Shown here: positions 40,507-50,237 of the stretch, one piece after another
How the letters are laid out: every line of letters starts with the position of its first letter
Numbering within the stretch: the first letter of the stretch is position 1
From: Augochlora pura
Taxonomy: Eukaryota > Arthropoda > Insecta > Hymenoptera > Halictidae
Reading direction: 5' to 3'
Assembly: GCF_028453695.1 (NCBI RefSeq)
Contig: NC_135773.1
Coordinates: forward strand, 12,648,001 to 12,712,000
DNA length: 64,000 nucleotides
Notes under the pieces: model-generated
Told to the model about the DNA's origin: nothing
The model's database searches: none
What the model saw: only the letters and a program-made list of their open reading frames with translations
Program-made: the position numbers and the translations under genes

Positions 40507-40728
40507 TTAACACATTAACGGCGGGCGATCTCGACGAAAGTATGCTAGGTAGCGCGACGGTCGCCCCCTCCCCCTCGTTTTTTGGCCTAGAGCGGGCGAT
40601 ATTTTGTGTGATCATAAAAAAATTTTGACAAGGTACAGTCGAGCTAAATCGCATTGCTACGACTCCCGCCTATAAGCCACAATCGAGCTAATATCGTATT
40701 ACTACGACTCCCGCCTTTAATGTGTTAA
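40507..40728. mobile_element. TTAA-flanked MITE, family 3
   Basis: A 222-bp unit with terminal inverted repeats TTAACACATTAACGGCGGG and CCCGCCTTTAATGTGTTAA, bounded by TTAA. Its right half holds a 44-bp tandem duplication (units from 40640 and 40684), each carrying ACGACTCCCGCC. Inferred non-autonomous piggyBac-like element. Confidence 0.85.
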
Positions 40729-43700
40729 CATCCAAATATCGCATTGTATTTGGAAATATAAAATCATAGAAGATTCGATAACTCGATAAATAACAATTTA
40801 CCAAAGGCAGCTGGAAATAAATAAATTTTTAGACGAACAAAATGGAATAAAAATAAAACTATTTGTCACACGAGAAAGCACGTAGGAAGATTTTTGAAAA
40901 TAGAACATTGACGGCGCTGAATCCAAGAGAAGTTAGACAAGGTGCTTCGAACATCAAGGGTTGTGGAACTATTTACTATAAAGAGACCAATTACTTTACC
41001 TCTGATTTTCGGGCACAATTGCCATTATATTTCGCGGATAATATATAAATAAGCTAAATAAAAGTACATATAAATAACAAAATAAATAACATACAAATAA
41101 GCTAAATAAAAGTGTCAGAGACAGCGACGCGAAGACAGCTTTTCTTACTTGAAAGTTTCTCAGACGGAATGATTTAATCTTGATAGTCAGTTTCTTGCAG
41201 TCGCAGGTACCTTTCAGAATCGTTTCTTCCAGCTTCTGTGGCCTTAGATGTAATTTTACGGGCTCCATAAAGAGCCGTGCACCTTCTAGGTCAAGGGGGA
41301 CGGGGTCCTGTCGGAAAGCCGCGGGTTTGTGTGCGAAACAGCCAAGGGAATTCGCGTGTCGGCGATGAAAGCGCAGGAAATCGTTCGGTCGGCAGTGCGC
41401 GGACACATGTACGATCGTTTCCGGGTCACAGCGGTTGTTTTGATCCTCTTTCTTCCGCGCGTACGCACTCAGCCCGCGGCTGATCGAAATCGTGTCGGGA
41501 TCAATACGAGCCGGTTGAATTGCTTCCTGCTAAATACTCTATGGTACCCGCGAGATCGTTAAATTCGCGGTGCTCTCACAGTGAGAAAAAAAAGCGGCGC
41601 ATCCGGACGATACTACTTATCGTCGAGCTGCGGGTGATTCGTTTTTAAACTGGAATAATTCGTCGATCACTTTACCCGAACAATCGGGTTTTAAACACCG
41701 CTCGTATAGGATCCTATGAGCAGCTGCTTTGCACCGTCTCGTAAATATTATCACGCGACCGCTTACAGAGACCGTATTGCAACGCGTGCGAGTAAATTCG
41801 ATAATTTCTGCCTAACCTTCATAATTTTGCTAATTGCGATATAAAATTTCGTATCATTTTAATACATGTAATATTAATTCTAAAAATATGAAAGGGAATT
41901 CACGTGGACAGTTGAGTCTGTGATAAAGAATTAAATAGTTTTATCAGTGATTTTTGTAATAAGGAACTAGGATAGTGAACGCGAGATGTAGTCGAATGAT
42001 TTGTTTCAAGGGATTGCCGATTGCAATTCGGGGTTCATGACGGAGGCGGAGGTAATCTGAATGTGTCTGCACAATAGTTCGATCGATTTACCAAGCATTT
42101 GAGGAAGCTGGCACATGATATCTATCTGAAATCGGTGCAAATGAACACATGTTCGCGCGTTGCCTGAGTTACGACTAAACTATTCGTTGCCGGGCTCTAT
42201 CGCGGCGCGTCTCTATGCACCGGCGCGTTTCACGATTAAACGTCGTTGCAAGAAACACCACAGTCCTCGGTTAACGGCATCCGATCCCTTCCACCCCCGT
42301 AAGAAATCTTTGTTGCATTCTGATTGAAGTTGCAACACCGACTGCAACTCGGCGATAAGACGGATTAGGATTCCGACGTCATCGGAACAACGCGTTAACA
42401 CGTTGACTATAGCATAGGATTCCGCAGCTTAGCGCTTGTTCTTCGACGACGCGACTGTGTGAACAATTTCTTATTGCTGTTCCGACGTTCATTTCTAGTG
42501 CATATATTATAATAATATATATTTAATAATTCTGAGGTAATGTGATTGTCGCAGTTAAAATCACAAAAATGTTATATTAATTCATAAAATATTAATACGT
42601 AATATTAAAATTAATATTATTTTACCTATTAAAATATTAATACATGAACTATTAATTTATAGTAAATATAAATTTCATGTGTAAGGTTTTCAACTAGATT
42701 GTTTCTGTTGAATTTCAACAAATAAGTTGAATGCAAAAATCAATCAAATGGATGGTTTATTTATTTACCACCGAATATGTTTAAGATGTGATGGCATGCG
42801 ATGGTTTATTGAATCTCTTCTGATCGTTATTGTTTCTGTTGAATTGATTCGTGTTAGTTGCCTGAAATATCTCAAATAGAAAGGACGTAATTTATACCTT
42901 TCTTTTAATAATAAAAGTTCTAATTAAAGTTCTAATTATAGATCTAATAGCGTTTAATAATTAATTATTCCCATAATTAATTTATAATTCTAATAGTTTC
43001 GATCTTAAAATGACAGAAAAAGAATCTTACTGAGAAAATGACGGAGGAATTTTCTAATTGATGAAAAGGTGAATAGAGTGAATAGTTTGCCCAACTACGA
43101 TCTTCACTCTATGATTTTGCCATAGTTCGTAAGAGCCGCTGTTCCACCATGTCGCGCTGGCGAACTTTCATTTTAAGTTATGTTAGAATACGCAAGAACT
43201 TCTCCTTAACTTCACGAAGATCTGCATGCTTCTGCTTCTATCCCTTTAAACCCGAACTTCAACAAAGCTTTTGTACTTTTGACGATCAGTTCTAAATATC
43301 CTCATAAATTAATTCACCCAATTCAACAATATTTTACTCATTATGGAAATATGAAACGAACCCCTTGTGTTTTTATTGCTATGATTTTCATCTAAAGATT
43401 GCTGAATTTCAAACATAGACCTCCGTATGGTAATTTTATAAATATGAAACAAGAATTAATTTATTATTAACGGAAGTAGAATATATATTATAATAAGTTT
43501 GGAGGTCAGTGTTTAATTAAAATGATTGGGTATTTCGATGTTGCCTTGCTTTTGCGAAATAGTAGCACGGAAATCTTTGCTGTGCGTTAAATAAAATCTT
43601 GAATAAATTAATATAATGCCGGGACTTTACTTTGGTAAACAAGAATTAATTATAATCAGAGATCGAAAGAAATATCTTTCGTTTTTGTAAAAATCTGAAT

Positions 43701-44093
43701 GAAATATGTGTGAAAATATTTCTTAAAAGATATATTTATTTAAAAGAGCTTTTACACTTTCGGATTAAACTTAATAATACTATTTCAGAATGCATCAAAT
43801 TTATATATAAAATGTACGCTACTATTTCGCAAGAATTTACAAAAACCGTGGCAAAGGCAAATGATTTTCTCACAACGTTTAGGTTGAAAGTTGATTCGAT
43901 CCTGGTCGACGTTTCGTGGATCAAAGGACCGACGTGTCTGACGAAGTCGATGCGTCTCCTGTAAAACAAACAAACACACGTACACATATCTAGTATGATA
44001 AGTCTCTCTCACCATGGAAACTGTTGTCAGCGATGACTCGGTACGAGGGCGCCTCGTACTAAGCCACGCAATCCGTTTGCTCCTGTTTTCCAG
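40729..44093. other. Probable intron upstream of the coding exon
   Basis: No gene-like frame is seen. The sequence is GC-rich at about 41170-41830 and 42180-42480, then AT-rich until about 43.9 kb. Its 3' end carries a good acceptor (see 44057-44093), so at least this end is likely intronic. How far the intron extends upstream cannot be told from this window. Confidence 0.55.
44057..44093 (+). other. Splice branch point, pyrimidine tract and acceptor
   Basis: TACTAAG at 44057-44063 matches the branch-point consensus, with the branch A at 44062. It is followed by a T/C-rich tract and CAG at 44091-44093. The branch-to-AG distance of about 31 bases is typical. This predicts an exon starting at 44094 on the + strand. 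Confidence 0.75.
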
Positions 44094-44107
44094 ATAGCAG
44101 CAGCGGC

Positions 44108-44218
44108 ATGAACAGACGAGACTGGTTACGAAGTGCCATTCGCCAAGTGTCGCGCGATCTCGAGCGGTTCATCAAGATCGCGGCCGGCAACTATCAAACT
44201 TTGTGTACGCAGCCGTAG
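44108..44218 (+). CDS. Upstream ORF of 36 codons
   Basis: It begins 14 bases after the predicted exon start and reads MNRRDWLRSAIRQVS... to TAG, giving a basic, potentially helical peptide. It may be a uORF or, if spliced internally, an alternative N-terminus; I found no donor that would join it in frame to the main protein. No function is known to me. Confidence 0.3.
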   Translation: MNRRDWLRSAIRQVSRDLERFIKIAAGNYQTLCTQP

Positions 44219-44469
44219 TGTGTAGAGGCGGGAAGGTAGATCAGCAATCGGGGAATACAGAGACACCAGTGACTGACAATATATACGTATATATCGCGTC
44301 TGATAACGAATAGAAGTGAACGATAACGAGGTACGGTAACGAGAACGGCAAAAATTCGGCAGCGGAGTAAGCAGAAAAATCGGGAGGGAAGAAGGGCTAC
44401 GAGTGTGTACAGTTCGTGTAAACGGAGTGAGAAGTGAGCGACGCGGTTCGCGGCAACGGGATAGTCGAC

Positions 44470-44592
44470 ATGGAGATCCATACCGGTCGCATCGTATTCG
44501 AGGGTCGTTCGATCTCTCGAGCATCAAACGCATCCGCGCGGTACATTCGAGCGTCATTCATGTTCCTCCTTGGGCCACAGGGGAGGCTGTAA
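44470..44592 (+). CDS. Upstream ORF of 40 codons
   Basis: The frame runs from ATG at 44470, with a second in-frame ATG at 44560, to TAA at 44590-44592. It is not in the main frame and ends 137 bases before the main ATG. Listed as a possible regulatory uORF; there is no evidence that the peptide itself has a function. Confidence 0.3.
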   Translation: MEIHTGRIVFEGRSISRASNASARYIRASFMFLLGPQGRL

Positions 44593-44625
44593 CTTCGCCA
44601 ACAGCCTGGCCGCGCGGTGCACGCG

Positions 44626-44676
44626 ATGAATCGCTCCAGGGACCATCGAGAGCCAGAGAATCGGGTCGGATCGTAG
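44626..44676 (+). CDS. Upstream ORF of 16 codons
   Basis: A short frame (MNRSRDHREPENRVGS) from 44626 to TAG at 44674-44676, 53 bases before the main ATG. That leaves room for re-initiation at the main start. Confidence 0.25.
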   Translation: MNRSRDHREPENRVGS

Positions 44677-44729
44677 AAGCTTAGTTGGCTCTGGTGACTG
44701 AGTGACCGCGTTATCCGAACGCGAACTTG

Positions 44730-47700
44730 ATGAAAATGGACACGACCAAGTTGGGTGGGCCAGCGCCCACCAGCCCGAGGGCTCACTCGCCGGTGATGGC
44801 GAGCTACAGCAGCGCCAACACCACCACCACGGACTCAAACATCGACTACGTGATCAGTGACTACATGGAGAGACTCGGCACGAGGTTGAACATCCTCGAG
44901 ACCGAGCTGAAATACGCTTGGCGAGCGTTGGACCTCCTCAGCCAGGAGTACATTAAGATGTGGGAGAGGCTGGAAAAGCTGGAGGGCCTCCTCTACGAGC
45001 AGCAGACGGTGATCAGCCAGCTGCTCGAGTTCTACACCAGCGACGGGCCGCATCAGACCGTGAACGTGGTGGAGACGTCGTTGGCTAACCAGCAGGCCAC
45101 GGTGGGAGAGTTGGACGCCATCGCGGAGAGCATAGGCGCGAGCATGGCCATCGAGGAGACGATGAGGGTAAAGCTGACGCAGCAAGAGCTGGCCATGATG
45201 CACGGGCTCACGCAAGACAGCTCGACGGCTGCCGCGGTGGTCGCCGACATCCACCGGAATGTCAGGAACCTGGACACTCTGGAGACTCTCGCGGAAGAGA
45301 GTAATATTCCAGACGAGGCGTTCTACAGGAGCCTGAACAACGCTTACAGGGAGGACCTGATCTGCGGCGACACGTCCAGGCCGACGTCGCAATTGGGGAT
45401 GATCTGGGAGGAGGCCGAGGACGAGGACATCAATGGGAAGAAGGAGGTGGAAGCGAGCCTGTTCGAGAAAACCGTGGCGAAGGAGAAAGAGTTCAAAGAG
45501 CTGAAAGAGTTCAAAGAGCTGAAAGAGTTCAAGGAGCTGAAAGAGTTCAAGGAGCTGAAGGAGCTGAAGGAGCTCGAGGAGCTGACCAGCAAGCCGATCA
45601 AGGAAGAAACGAAGGAGACGGTGACGGACAAGAAGGACGAAACGGACGAGGACGAGGGCGAAGTGTTCAGCGCGGCTGACTACAAGAGCTACCGAGGCAA
45701 CACGCCCTGCGTCAGCGAGCAAGACTTGGCACAGCTATCCAGGCTCAGCTCGATCGATCAAGTAGCTCTGGAGAAGTTACACGAACTGGAGAGCACCGAA
45801 GCTGAAGCGAGGAAATTGGTCGAGGAAGCGGCTAGCATAGACGAGCAGTTTAGAAAAATCTACGCAGAGACCGACGTCGACAGTTGGACCTTCTCGAAGA
45901 GCCCTGGTTCGACCGGTAGATCGATCTCCAGAGTCAGCACCGACAGCGGTCTCGCCACTGACGGCGACTTCACGACCAGGTCGTTATCGCCTAGACTGAC
46001 GTCCACATCCAGGACGAACTTGGACTCGATCTCGAGCACTTACACGCCTCCCAGGCTCAGCTACACCGCCACCATGCGGGAGAAGAGTCCAGAGCCGGTG
46101 ATCCAATTGCCCATAGACGTCGGCAACTTCGCCAAGGGCTACGCGGAGAACAAGGAGTTGACCGATCTGATGGTCGAGAGTTTCGTGGCCGTCACATGCG
46201 CCTCGCCCACTATATACAGCACCACCACGGACAAGGTCCCGTCACCGACTTTGTCGGCCGGCAGCGTCCACAGTGTGCACAGCGTCCACAGCGTGCAAAG
46301 CCTTCGGACCAGACAAGACAGCTTCTTCGGCAGCGCGGCACGACTGAACTTGGAGTTCCAAGAGAGCAGAACGCCGCCGAGCCCGTCGCCGAGTTCACCG
46401 CCTCCGCCGGCGCCCCGAGATACCACGGACACGTTCCTGATGCCAGGAGCGGACCAGAGGGAGCCAGAAGCGAAAACTTCCCAGAGCCCCACGTTCCTGA
46501 GGAACGCCGAGAAACTTGTGTCCTTGGAGCAGGGACGGCTGAGTCCGCGAGCTCCGCATTCGCCAAAGTCGCCGCGAGTCTCGCCCAAGCACGCCATAAA
46601 GCCTAGCAGCGCGGCGAACATCGTCGCGGCAAAGTCCGATTCCGGCCTATCATCGATGAGCGGGTGGAGCAGTTTGGACAAGTCGCCGAGCTCTCCCAAG
46701 AGTTCGATCGCCAAGATGTTGACCTCTTACTCCATGGATCACGCGAGGACGTTGATCCCGAGCACCACGACGGTAAGGTCCACCAGTCCCATTCCACCTC
46801 TTCCGGAGACCACGTCCTCCGTGATCACGCAGGAGCCACTGTACGACACGCCCGAGGGCAGAGACGCCTTCGCCCACGCCACGGCCACGGCCACCAGTCA
46901 TTCCTACACCCTAGCTATGAACCACCTGTCGAACTACGCTTCGATAAAGACGCCGACCACCAAAGAAGAGTACAACTTCGTGCCCCCACCGGCGCCCATC
47001 GCGACCACTTGTCAAAGCCCGAAGAGGCGACCTACGCGCCAGCAGGCCTTGCAGCACACCTACGACACCGTGCCGGGTGCAACCACGCTCGACTATGTGT
47101 TTAGATCGGACCAACCGGCCATTTACTCCGTGGCCGGCAGCAATCGACAACAAGCCATTACCAGCGTGTACACCAGCGGTACCGCCAATTACGGGCCGAA
47201 GACCACGATCACCGCATATTATCCGGATGCGATGGACCAGTACAACAGCTACCAAGAGAACTTCGGCTCGGTGACGTACACGGAGCCGAGCTCGGTCAGT
47301 CACATGAGGAAACCTTGGAGGAGCACCGCGTACTCGGACGGACTGACGAACCACGAAAGCTACAAAGCCGCGATGTACCGCACAATGTTCCCCACAGGCA
47401 ATATCACCGACGCTTTGTCCTATTACCCGACCAGCACGAACCTACCCCGGACGGAGACGAACGAGAGCTCGTGGCTAAACTCGATGGAGGAACAGATACC
47501 GCACGACTCCACGTCATCGAGTATCAGATCGTTGGCGTCGGACGGCAGCCACGCGCAGAGTCCGTACACCGACAGAAGGTATCCTCAACCGCCGGCCTAT
47601 CATCATACCTACGTGAACCAGAATTACCCGCAGGCCTACCAACAGCAGTACCAACCGTACAGTCAAAGACTGAGCAGCTCGGAAAGCGCACAACTCACCG

Positions 47701-50237
47701 ACGCCTACCAAAGACAATGGCAACGAGAGCATCAATACATCCAAGACCACGACACCACCAGAACGTCCATCGATCAGCCCCAGCACCAGCCGAGCGAGTA
47801 CTACGACGCGTCCAGCGTTATAGTGTCTCAATCCGGGTACATCAGCATCGCGTGCTACATGAAAGACGCCGAACCGGAGAACGCCAAGGCCACGAAAAAG
47901 ATCAGAAGGGGATCTTCCCTTAAAAATGCGATGAGCTCGATGAGCAACTGGTTGCCGGACCTACACCTGAGCAAGAGACACAGAAGTCACTCGCTGCCTG
48001 GCGGTGTCAGGAGAGAGGATCTGGACGGACCTCCGGATCAACAGCAAAGACCTCCGGCTGACGCGACCACGGCCAGAGGTCGCGGCAGAGGTCAGGCAGC
48101 GAGAAAGAAGAAGAAGCACACTCTGGTCTCCACGGTCTCAGGTATCTTGCAGAAAGCGAAAAGACGAAGTCATCAGACGCAGTCGCTGTCCGACCCCGAG
48201 CAATCGGAGACCGAGTGGAGCAGCGGCAGGCAAAGTGGTCTATCGGAGGACGAGGACAGCGTGATGTCCGACGTGAATCAGGAGCAGCCGTTCTTCGCGA
48301 AAGTGAAGACGGCGAGCACGAAACGGAAACCGGTGTCGCAGCCGATGCCTCAGCAAGTGCAACAGCAGCAGCAACAGCAGCCTCCGGCCCAGCTGTCCCA
48401 ACAACAGAAAGAGTACCTGCAGCAGCAGCAGCAGATGCAGCAACAAGCTCTTCAACAACAGATCCAACAGCAAGCTATGCAACAGCAAATGCAGCAGCAG
48501 ATGCAGCAACAGATGCAACAGCAGATGCAACAACAGATGCAGCAGCAAATCCAGCAGCATCAGGAACAGATGCAGCAACAGCAGCAACAGCAGCAGGCTC
48601 TTCAGGACGGCTGGGGCAAAGAGAAAGATCAGAGGAAGGAAACGGAGCACGACATCGATCAGCTGGCCGGTTTCGAGGAGGAAACGTCGGGCAAGAGCAC
48701 TGGTTCCGGCTCGGGCGGGTCTTCCATATTCCAAACCGTCGGCGACATCAAGAAATCGACGGGCAGCTCCGACGAAGCGCCGAACGAGAAGGCGCCCAAG
48801 CTTCCTCCGGTCACTATAATGGCCGGCGCGAGTATGGAATTCGCCGTGTCAAGGGCGCTGGGCAAATACCGGCAGAGGCAGTCGTCCACGGTGTCCGACG
48901 AGCAGCCGGCCAGCGAGGACTCCGGCAACGACAAGAAATCGGAGGAGGGAACCGTCCAGACGCTCGAGACGAGCTTCGAGTACCCCGAAGACGTGTCGGA
49001 GAAGAGCGAGAAGAGCGAAAAGTCGAGCAGCACCAGGCTGCCGGAGCTGGTGACCAGCATATCCGAGGAAGCGCCGCCGTCGGAAGGCAGCCCCTCGGCG
49101 TCCAGCACGCGGGGCCTATCGACGGGCAGCCGATTCCTACCGCGGCACCAACAATCCCTCGAAATACCGTGGACGGGATCGCGGCCCGGCGAGCTGGACG
49201 AGGACAACAGAAGCACGCATTCCTATCGAAGCACGTCGAGGGTCTCCTCCAGGCGGCAGAGCACGGAGGATTCGATTGATTCCGAGGACGAATGGTATCG
49301 GTACGAGTTGAGGAAACTGGAGGAGCTGGAGAGACAATCGCAGATCGAAGTCGAAATGGGTGAGGTGCTGGTCGAGGAGCCCGAGGAGACCGACCACTAT
49401 CGGCCGGACGACGTGGTGAAGGAGAAGATGTCGTTCGTGCTGAAGGAACTGAAGATGAAAACAACCGCGAAACCGAAGGAGCCGAAGGAGGAGAAGGAAG
49501 AACCGAAGGCCGCCAAGGTGAACGGCACCATCGGGAAGGAGCGCCGCATCGACGAAAGAGACAGGTATCGCGACGAGAAACCCATCCCGAAACGAAAGTC
49601 TGCCGAGAGCATCGAACAGGTGTTCGCGAGAGTGACCGATTACCACACGTGGGCCCAAGAGGAAGAGATCAGAAAGGAGAAGCCGCCCTCGTCCGTGGAG
49701 GAGGGCTCTTCGGGGGAGACCTCGGGCCCCGATAGTCCCGGGCAATCGATGGACGAAGAGGAGGAGGAGGAGGAGGAAGAAGTATTGAAGGACCTCGAGG
49801 AACAAGAGTCGAGACGGAGCTCGAGCGGCTCGACCTTACGACACGGTGAAAAAGTTCTTCCCGGTTCGGAATCCCTTTCTCGCGAAGGTAGCGTTAGTGT
49901 ACCACCTAGCGAGGTGTCCGTCAGCATCCCGGGCGCCTGGGATTCGGAAAGCACTGTCCTTGAAGGCCTCGAGCGCGACGGAGCCGGTAGCGCCGAGACG
50001 GCAACTACCGCGACCTTGAGCCTGCCGAAAATCAAAATCGACTCCTCGTCCTGCGGTAGCTCGGACACGACGCTTAAGGAGGGCCAGGTCAGCCCTGGCC
50101 CCCCTGGATCCAAGTGGAAGCTACTGAAGGCGTTGAAGGAACGCCAGGCCGAGGAGAAGCTCAAGGGGGTCGAGGAGGCCTCTAAGGAGACTGCTATCGC
50201 TCAGGGACCCACGGCAGTGAGTATCATGATTAAATGA
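44730..50237 (+). CDS. Large low-complexity scaffold-like protein (1,835 codons), unrecognised family
   Basis: One uninterrupted frame. A TGA at 44703 closes it upstream, so the start is the ATG at 44730 or, with better context (A at -3, G at +4), the ATG at 44736. Residues below count from 44730. Residues 39-103 form an amphipathic helix or coiled coil rich in Leu/Glu (MERLGTRLNILETEL...). Residues 251-287 are KEFKEL repeats. Ser/Thr/Pro-rich sequence follows, with SDSGLSSMSGWSSLD at 636-650. A YISIACYMK motif lies at 1037-1045 and a basic SSLKNAMSSMSNW...KRHRSHSLPGG block at 1062-1092. Residues 1205-1292 are Gln/Met-rich, 1676-1684 are nine Glu, and SKWKLLKALKERQAEEK starts at 1794. There are no enzyme motifs, signal peptide or membrane segment. 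The most likely role is an intracellular, phosphorylation-prone cytoskeletal or junction scaffold (inference). Kinship to the GUK-holder/Nance-Horan family was considered but is unproven. The frame may continue past a donor at 50217. Confidence 0.92.
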   Translation: MKMDTTKLGGPAPTSPRAHSPVMASYSSANTTTTDSNIDYVISDYMERLGTRLNILETELKYAWRALDLLSQEYIKMWERLEKLEGLLYEQQTVISQLLEFYTSDGPHQTVNVVETSLANQQATVGELDAIAESIGASMAIEETMRVKLTQQELAMMHGLTQDSSTAAAVVADIHRNVRNLDTLETLAEESNIPDEAFYRSLNNAYREDLICGDTSRPTSQLGMIWEEAEDEDINGKKEVEASLFEKTVAKEKEFKELKEFKELKEFKELKEFKELKELKELEELTSKPIKEETKETVTDKKDETDEDEGEVFSAADYKSYRGNTPCVSEQDLAQLSRLSSIDQVALEKLHELESTEAEARKLVEEAASIDEQFRKIYAETDVDSWTFSKSPGSTGRSISRVSTDSGLATDGDFTTRSLSPRLTSTSRTNLDSISSTYTPPRLSYTATMREKSPEPVIQLPIDVGNFAKGYAENKELTDLMVESFVAVTCASPTIYSTTTDKVPSPTLSAGSVHSVHSVHSVQSLRTRQDSFFGSAARLNLEFQESRTPPSPSPSSPPPPAPRDTTDTFLMPGADQREPEAKTSQSPTFLRNAEKLVSLEQGRLSPRAPHSPKSPRVSPKHAIKPSSAANIVAAKSDSGLSSMSGWSSLDKSPSSPKSSIAKMLTSYSMDHARTLIPSTTTVRSTSPIPPLPETTSSVITQEPLYDTPEGRDAFAHATATATSHSYTLAMNHLSNYASIKTPTTKEEYNFVPPPAPIATTCQSPKRRPTRQQALQHTYDTVPGATTLDYVFRSDQPAIYSVAGSNRQQAITSVYTSGTANYGPKTTITAYYPDAMDQYNSYQENFGSVTYTEPSSVSHMRKPWRSTAYSDGLTNHESYKAAMYRTMFPTGNITDALSYYPTSTNLPRTETNESSWLNSMEEQIPHDSTSSSIRSLASDGSHAQSPYTDRRYPQPPAYHHTYVNQNYPQAYQQQYQPYSQRLSSSESAQLTDAYQRQWQREHQYIQDHDTTRTSIDQPQHQPSEYYDASSVIVSQSGYISIACYMKDAEPENAKATKKIRRGSSLKNAMSSMSNWLPDLHLSKRHRSHSLPGGVRREDLDGPPDQQQRPPADATTARGRGRGQAARKKKKHTLVSTVSGILQKAKRRSHQTQSLSDPEQSETEWSSGRQSGLSEDEDSVMSDVNQEQPFFAKVKTASTKRKPVSQPMPQQVQQQQQQQPPAQLSQQQKEYLQQQQQMQQQALQQQIQQQAMQQQMQQQMQQQMQQQMQQQMQQQIQQHQEQMQQQQQQQQALQDGWGKEKDQRKETEHDIDQLAGFEEETSGKSTGSGSGGSSIFQTVGDIKKSTGSSDEAPNEKAPKLPPVTIMAGASMEFAVSRALGKYRQRQSSTVSDEQPASEDSGNDKKSEEGTVQTLETSFEYPEDVSEKSEKSEKSSSTRLPELVTSISEEAPPSEGSPSASSTRGLSTGSRFLPRHQQSLEIPWTGSRPGELDEDNRSTHSYRSTSRVSSRRQSTEDSIDSEDEWYRYELRKLEELERQSQIEVEMGEVLVEEPEETDHYRPDDVVKEKMSFVLKELKMKTTAKPKEPKEEKEEPKAAKVNGTIGKERRIDERDRYRDEKPIPKRKSAESIEQVFARVTDYHTWAQEEEIRKEKPPSSVEEGSSGETSGPDSPGQSMDEEEEEEEEEVLKDLEEQESRRSSSGSTLRHGEKVLPGSESLSREGSVSVPPSEVSVSIPGAWDSESTVLEGLERDGAGSAETATTATLSLPKIKIDSSSCGSSDTTLKEGQVSPGPPGSKWKLLKALKERQAEEKLKGVEEASKETAIAQGPTAVSIMIK
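45483..45590 (+). repeat. Tandem 18-base repeat in the coding frame (KEFKEL)
   Basis: AAAGAGTTCAAAGAGCTG-like units repeat in frame, giving Lys-Glu-Phe-Lys-Glu-Leu hexamers that degrade to KELKELEEL at the end. The product would be a highly charged single helix. The nearly identical units indicate recent expansion and likely length variation between individuals. Confidence 0.85.
48342..48604 (+). repeat. Gln/Met-rich tract (CAG/CAA with ATG interruptions)
   Basis: Residues about 1205-1292 are dominated by Gln, with Met placed every fourth residue over part of the tract (QMQQ units, a 12-base repeat). CAG and CAA are mixed, which usually lowers repeat instability. Poly-Gln tracts of this kind are common in insect regulatory and scaffold proteins. 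Confidence 0.9.
50217..50222 (+). other. Candidate splice donor inside the last codons
   Basis: GGCA is followed by GTGAGT, a perfect match to the intronic half of the donor consensus, exactly between codons (phase 0). Only six more codons (VSIMIK) precede the TGA. The frame may therefore stop because it has entered an intron. A possible short-intron acceptor (TTTATTCTGTACAG) ends at 50394, followed by an open frame to 50511. Either reading is possible. Confidence 0.45.

Larger units (their letters stand above)
44094..44729 (+). other. Predicted 5' leader of the large coding exon, with three upstream ORFs
   Basis: About 636 bases between the predicted acceptor and the first in-frame ATG. The main frame is closed upstream by a TGA at 44703. 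Upstream ATGs open short frames at 44108-44218 (36 codons), 44470-44592 (40 codons) and 44626-44676 (16 codons), each in a different frame from the main protein. Several such uORFs suggest that translation of the main frame may be damped or regulated. Alternative 5' exons could bypass them. A transcription start inside this segment is possible. Confidence 0.55.

Noticed and set aside
44727..44729. TTG as the start codon of the large frame
   Set aside because: A eukaryotic nuclear gene would start at the ATG at 44730 or 44736. The TTG is simply the preceding codon.
44835..45722. 295-codon antisense frame inside the large gene
   Set aside because: It mirrors the coding strand's repeats (Leu/Phe-rich) and has no independent features. 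It is a shadow of GC-rich coding DNA.
48215..49279. 354-codon frame overlapping the gene on the same strand
   Set aside because: An Ala/Thr-rich frame-shift product of the Gln tract and flanks. The main frame explains the region.
44730..50237. Firm assignment to GUK-holder / Nance-Horan family
   Set aside because: Scaffold-like composition and an N-terminal helix are suggestive, but I cannot align the characteristic residues with confidence, so no gene symbol is given.
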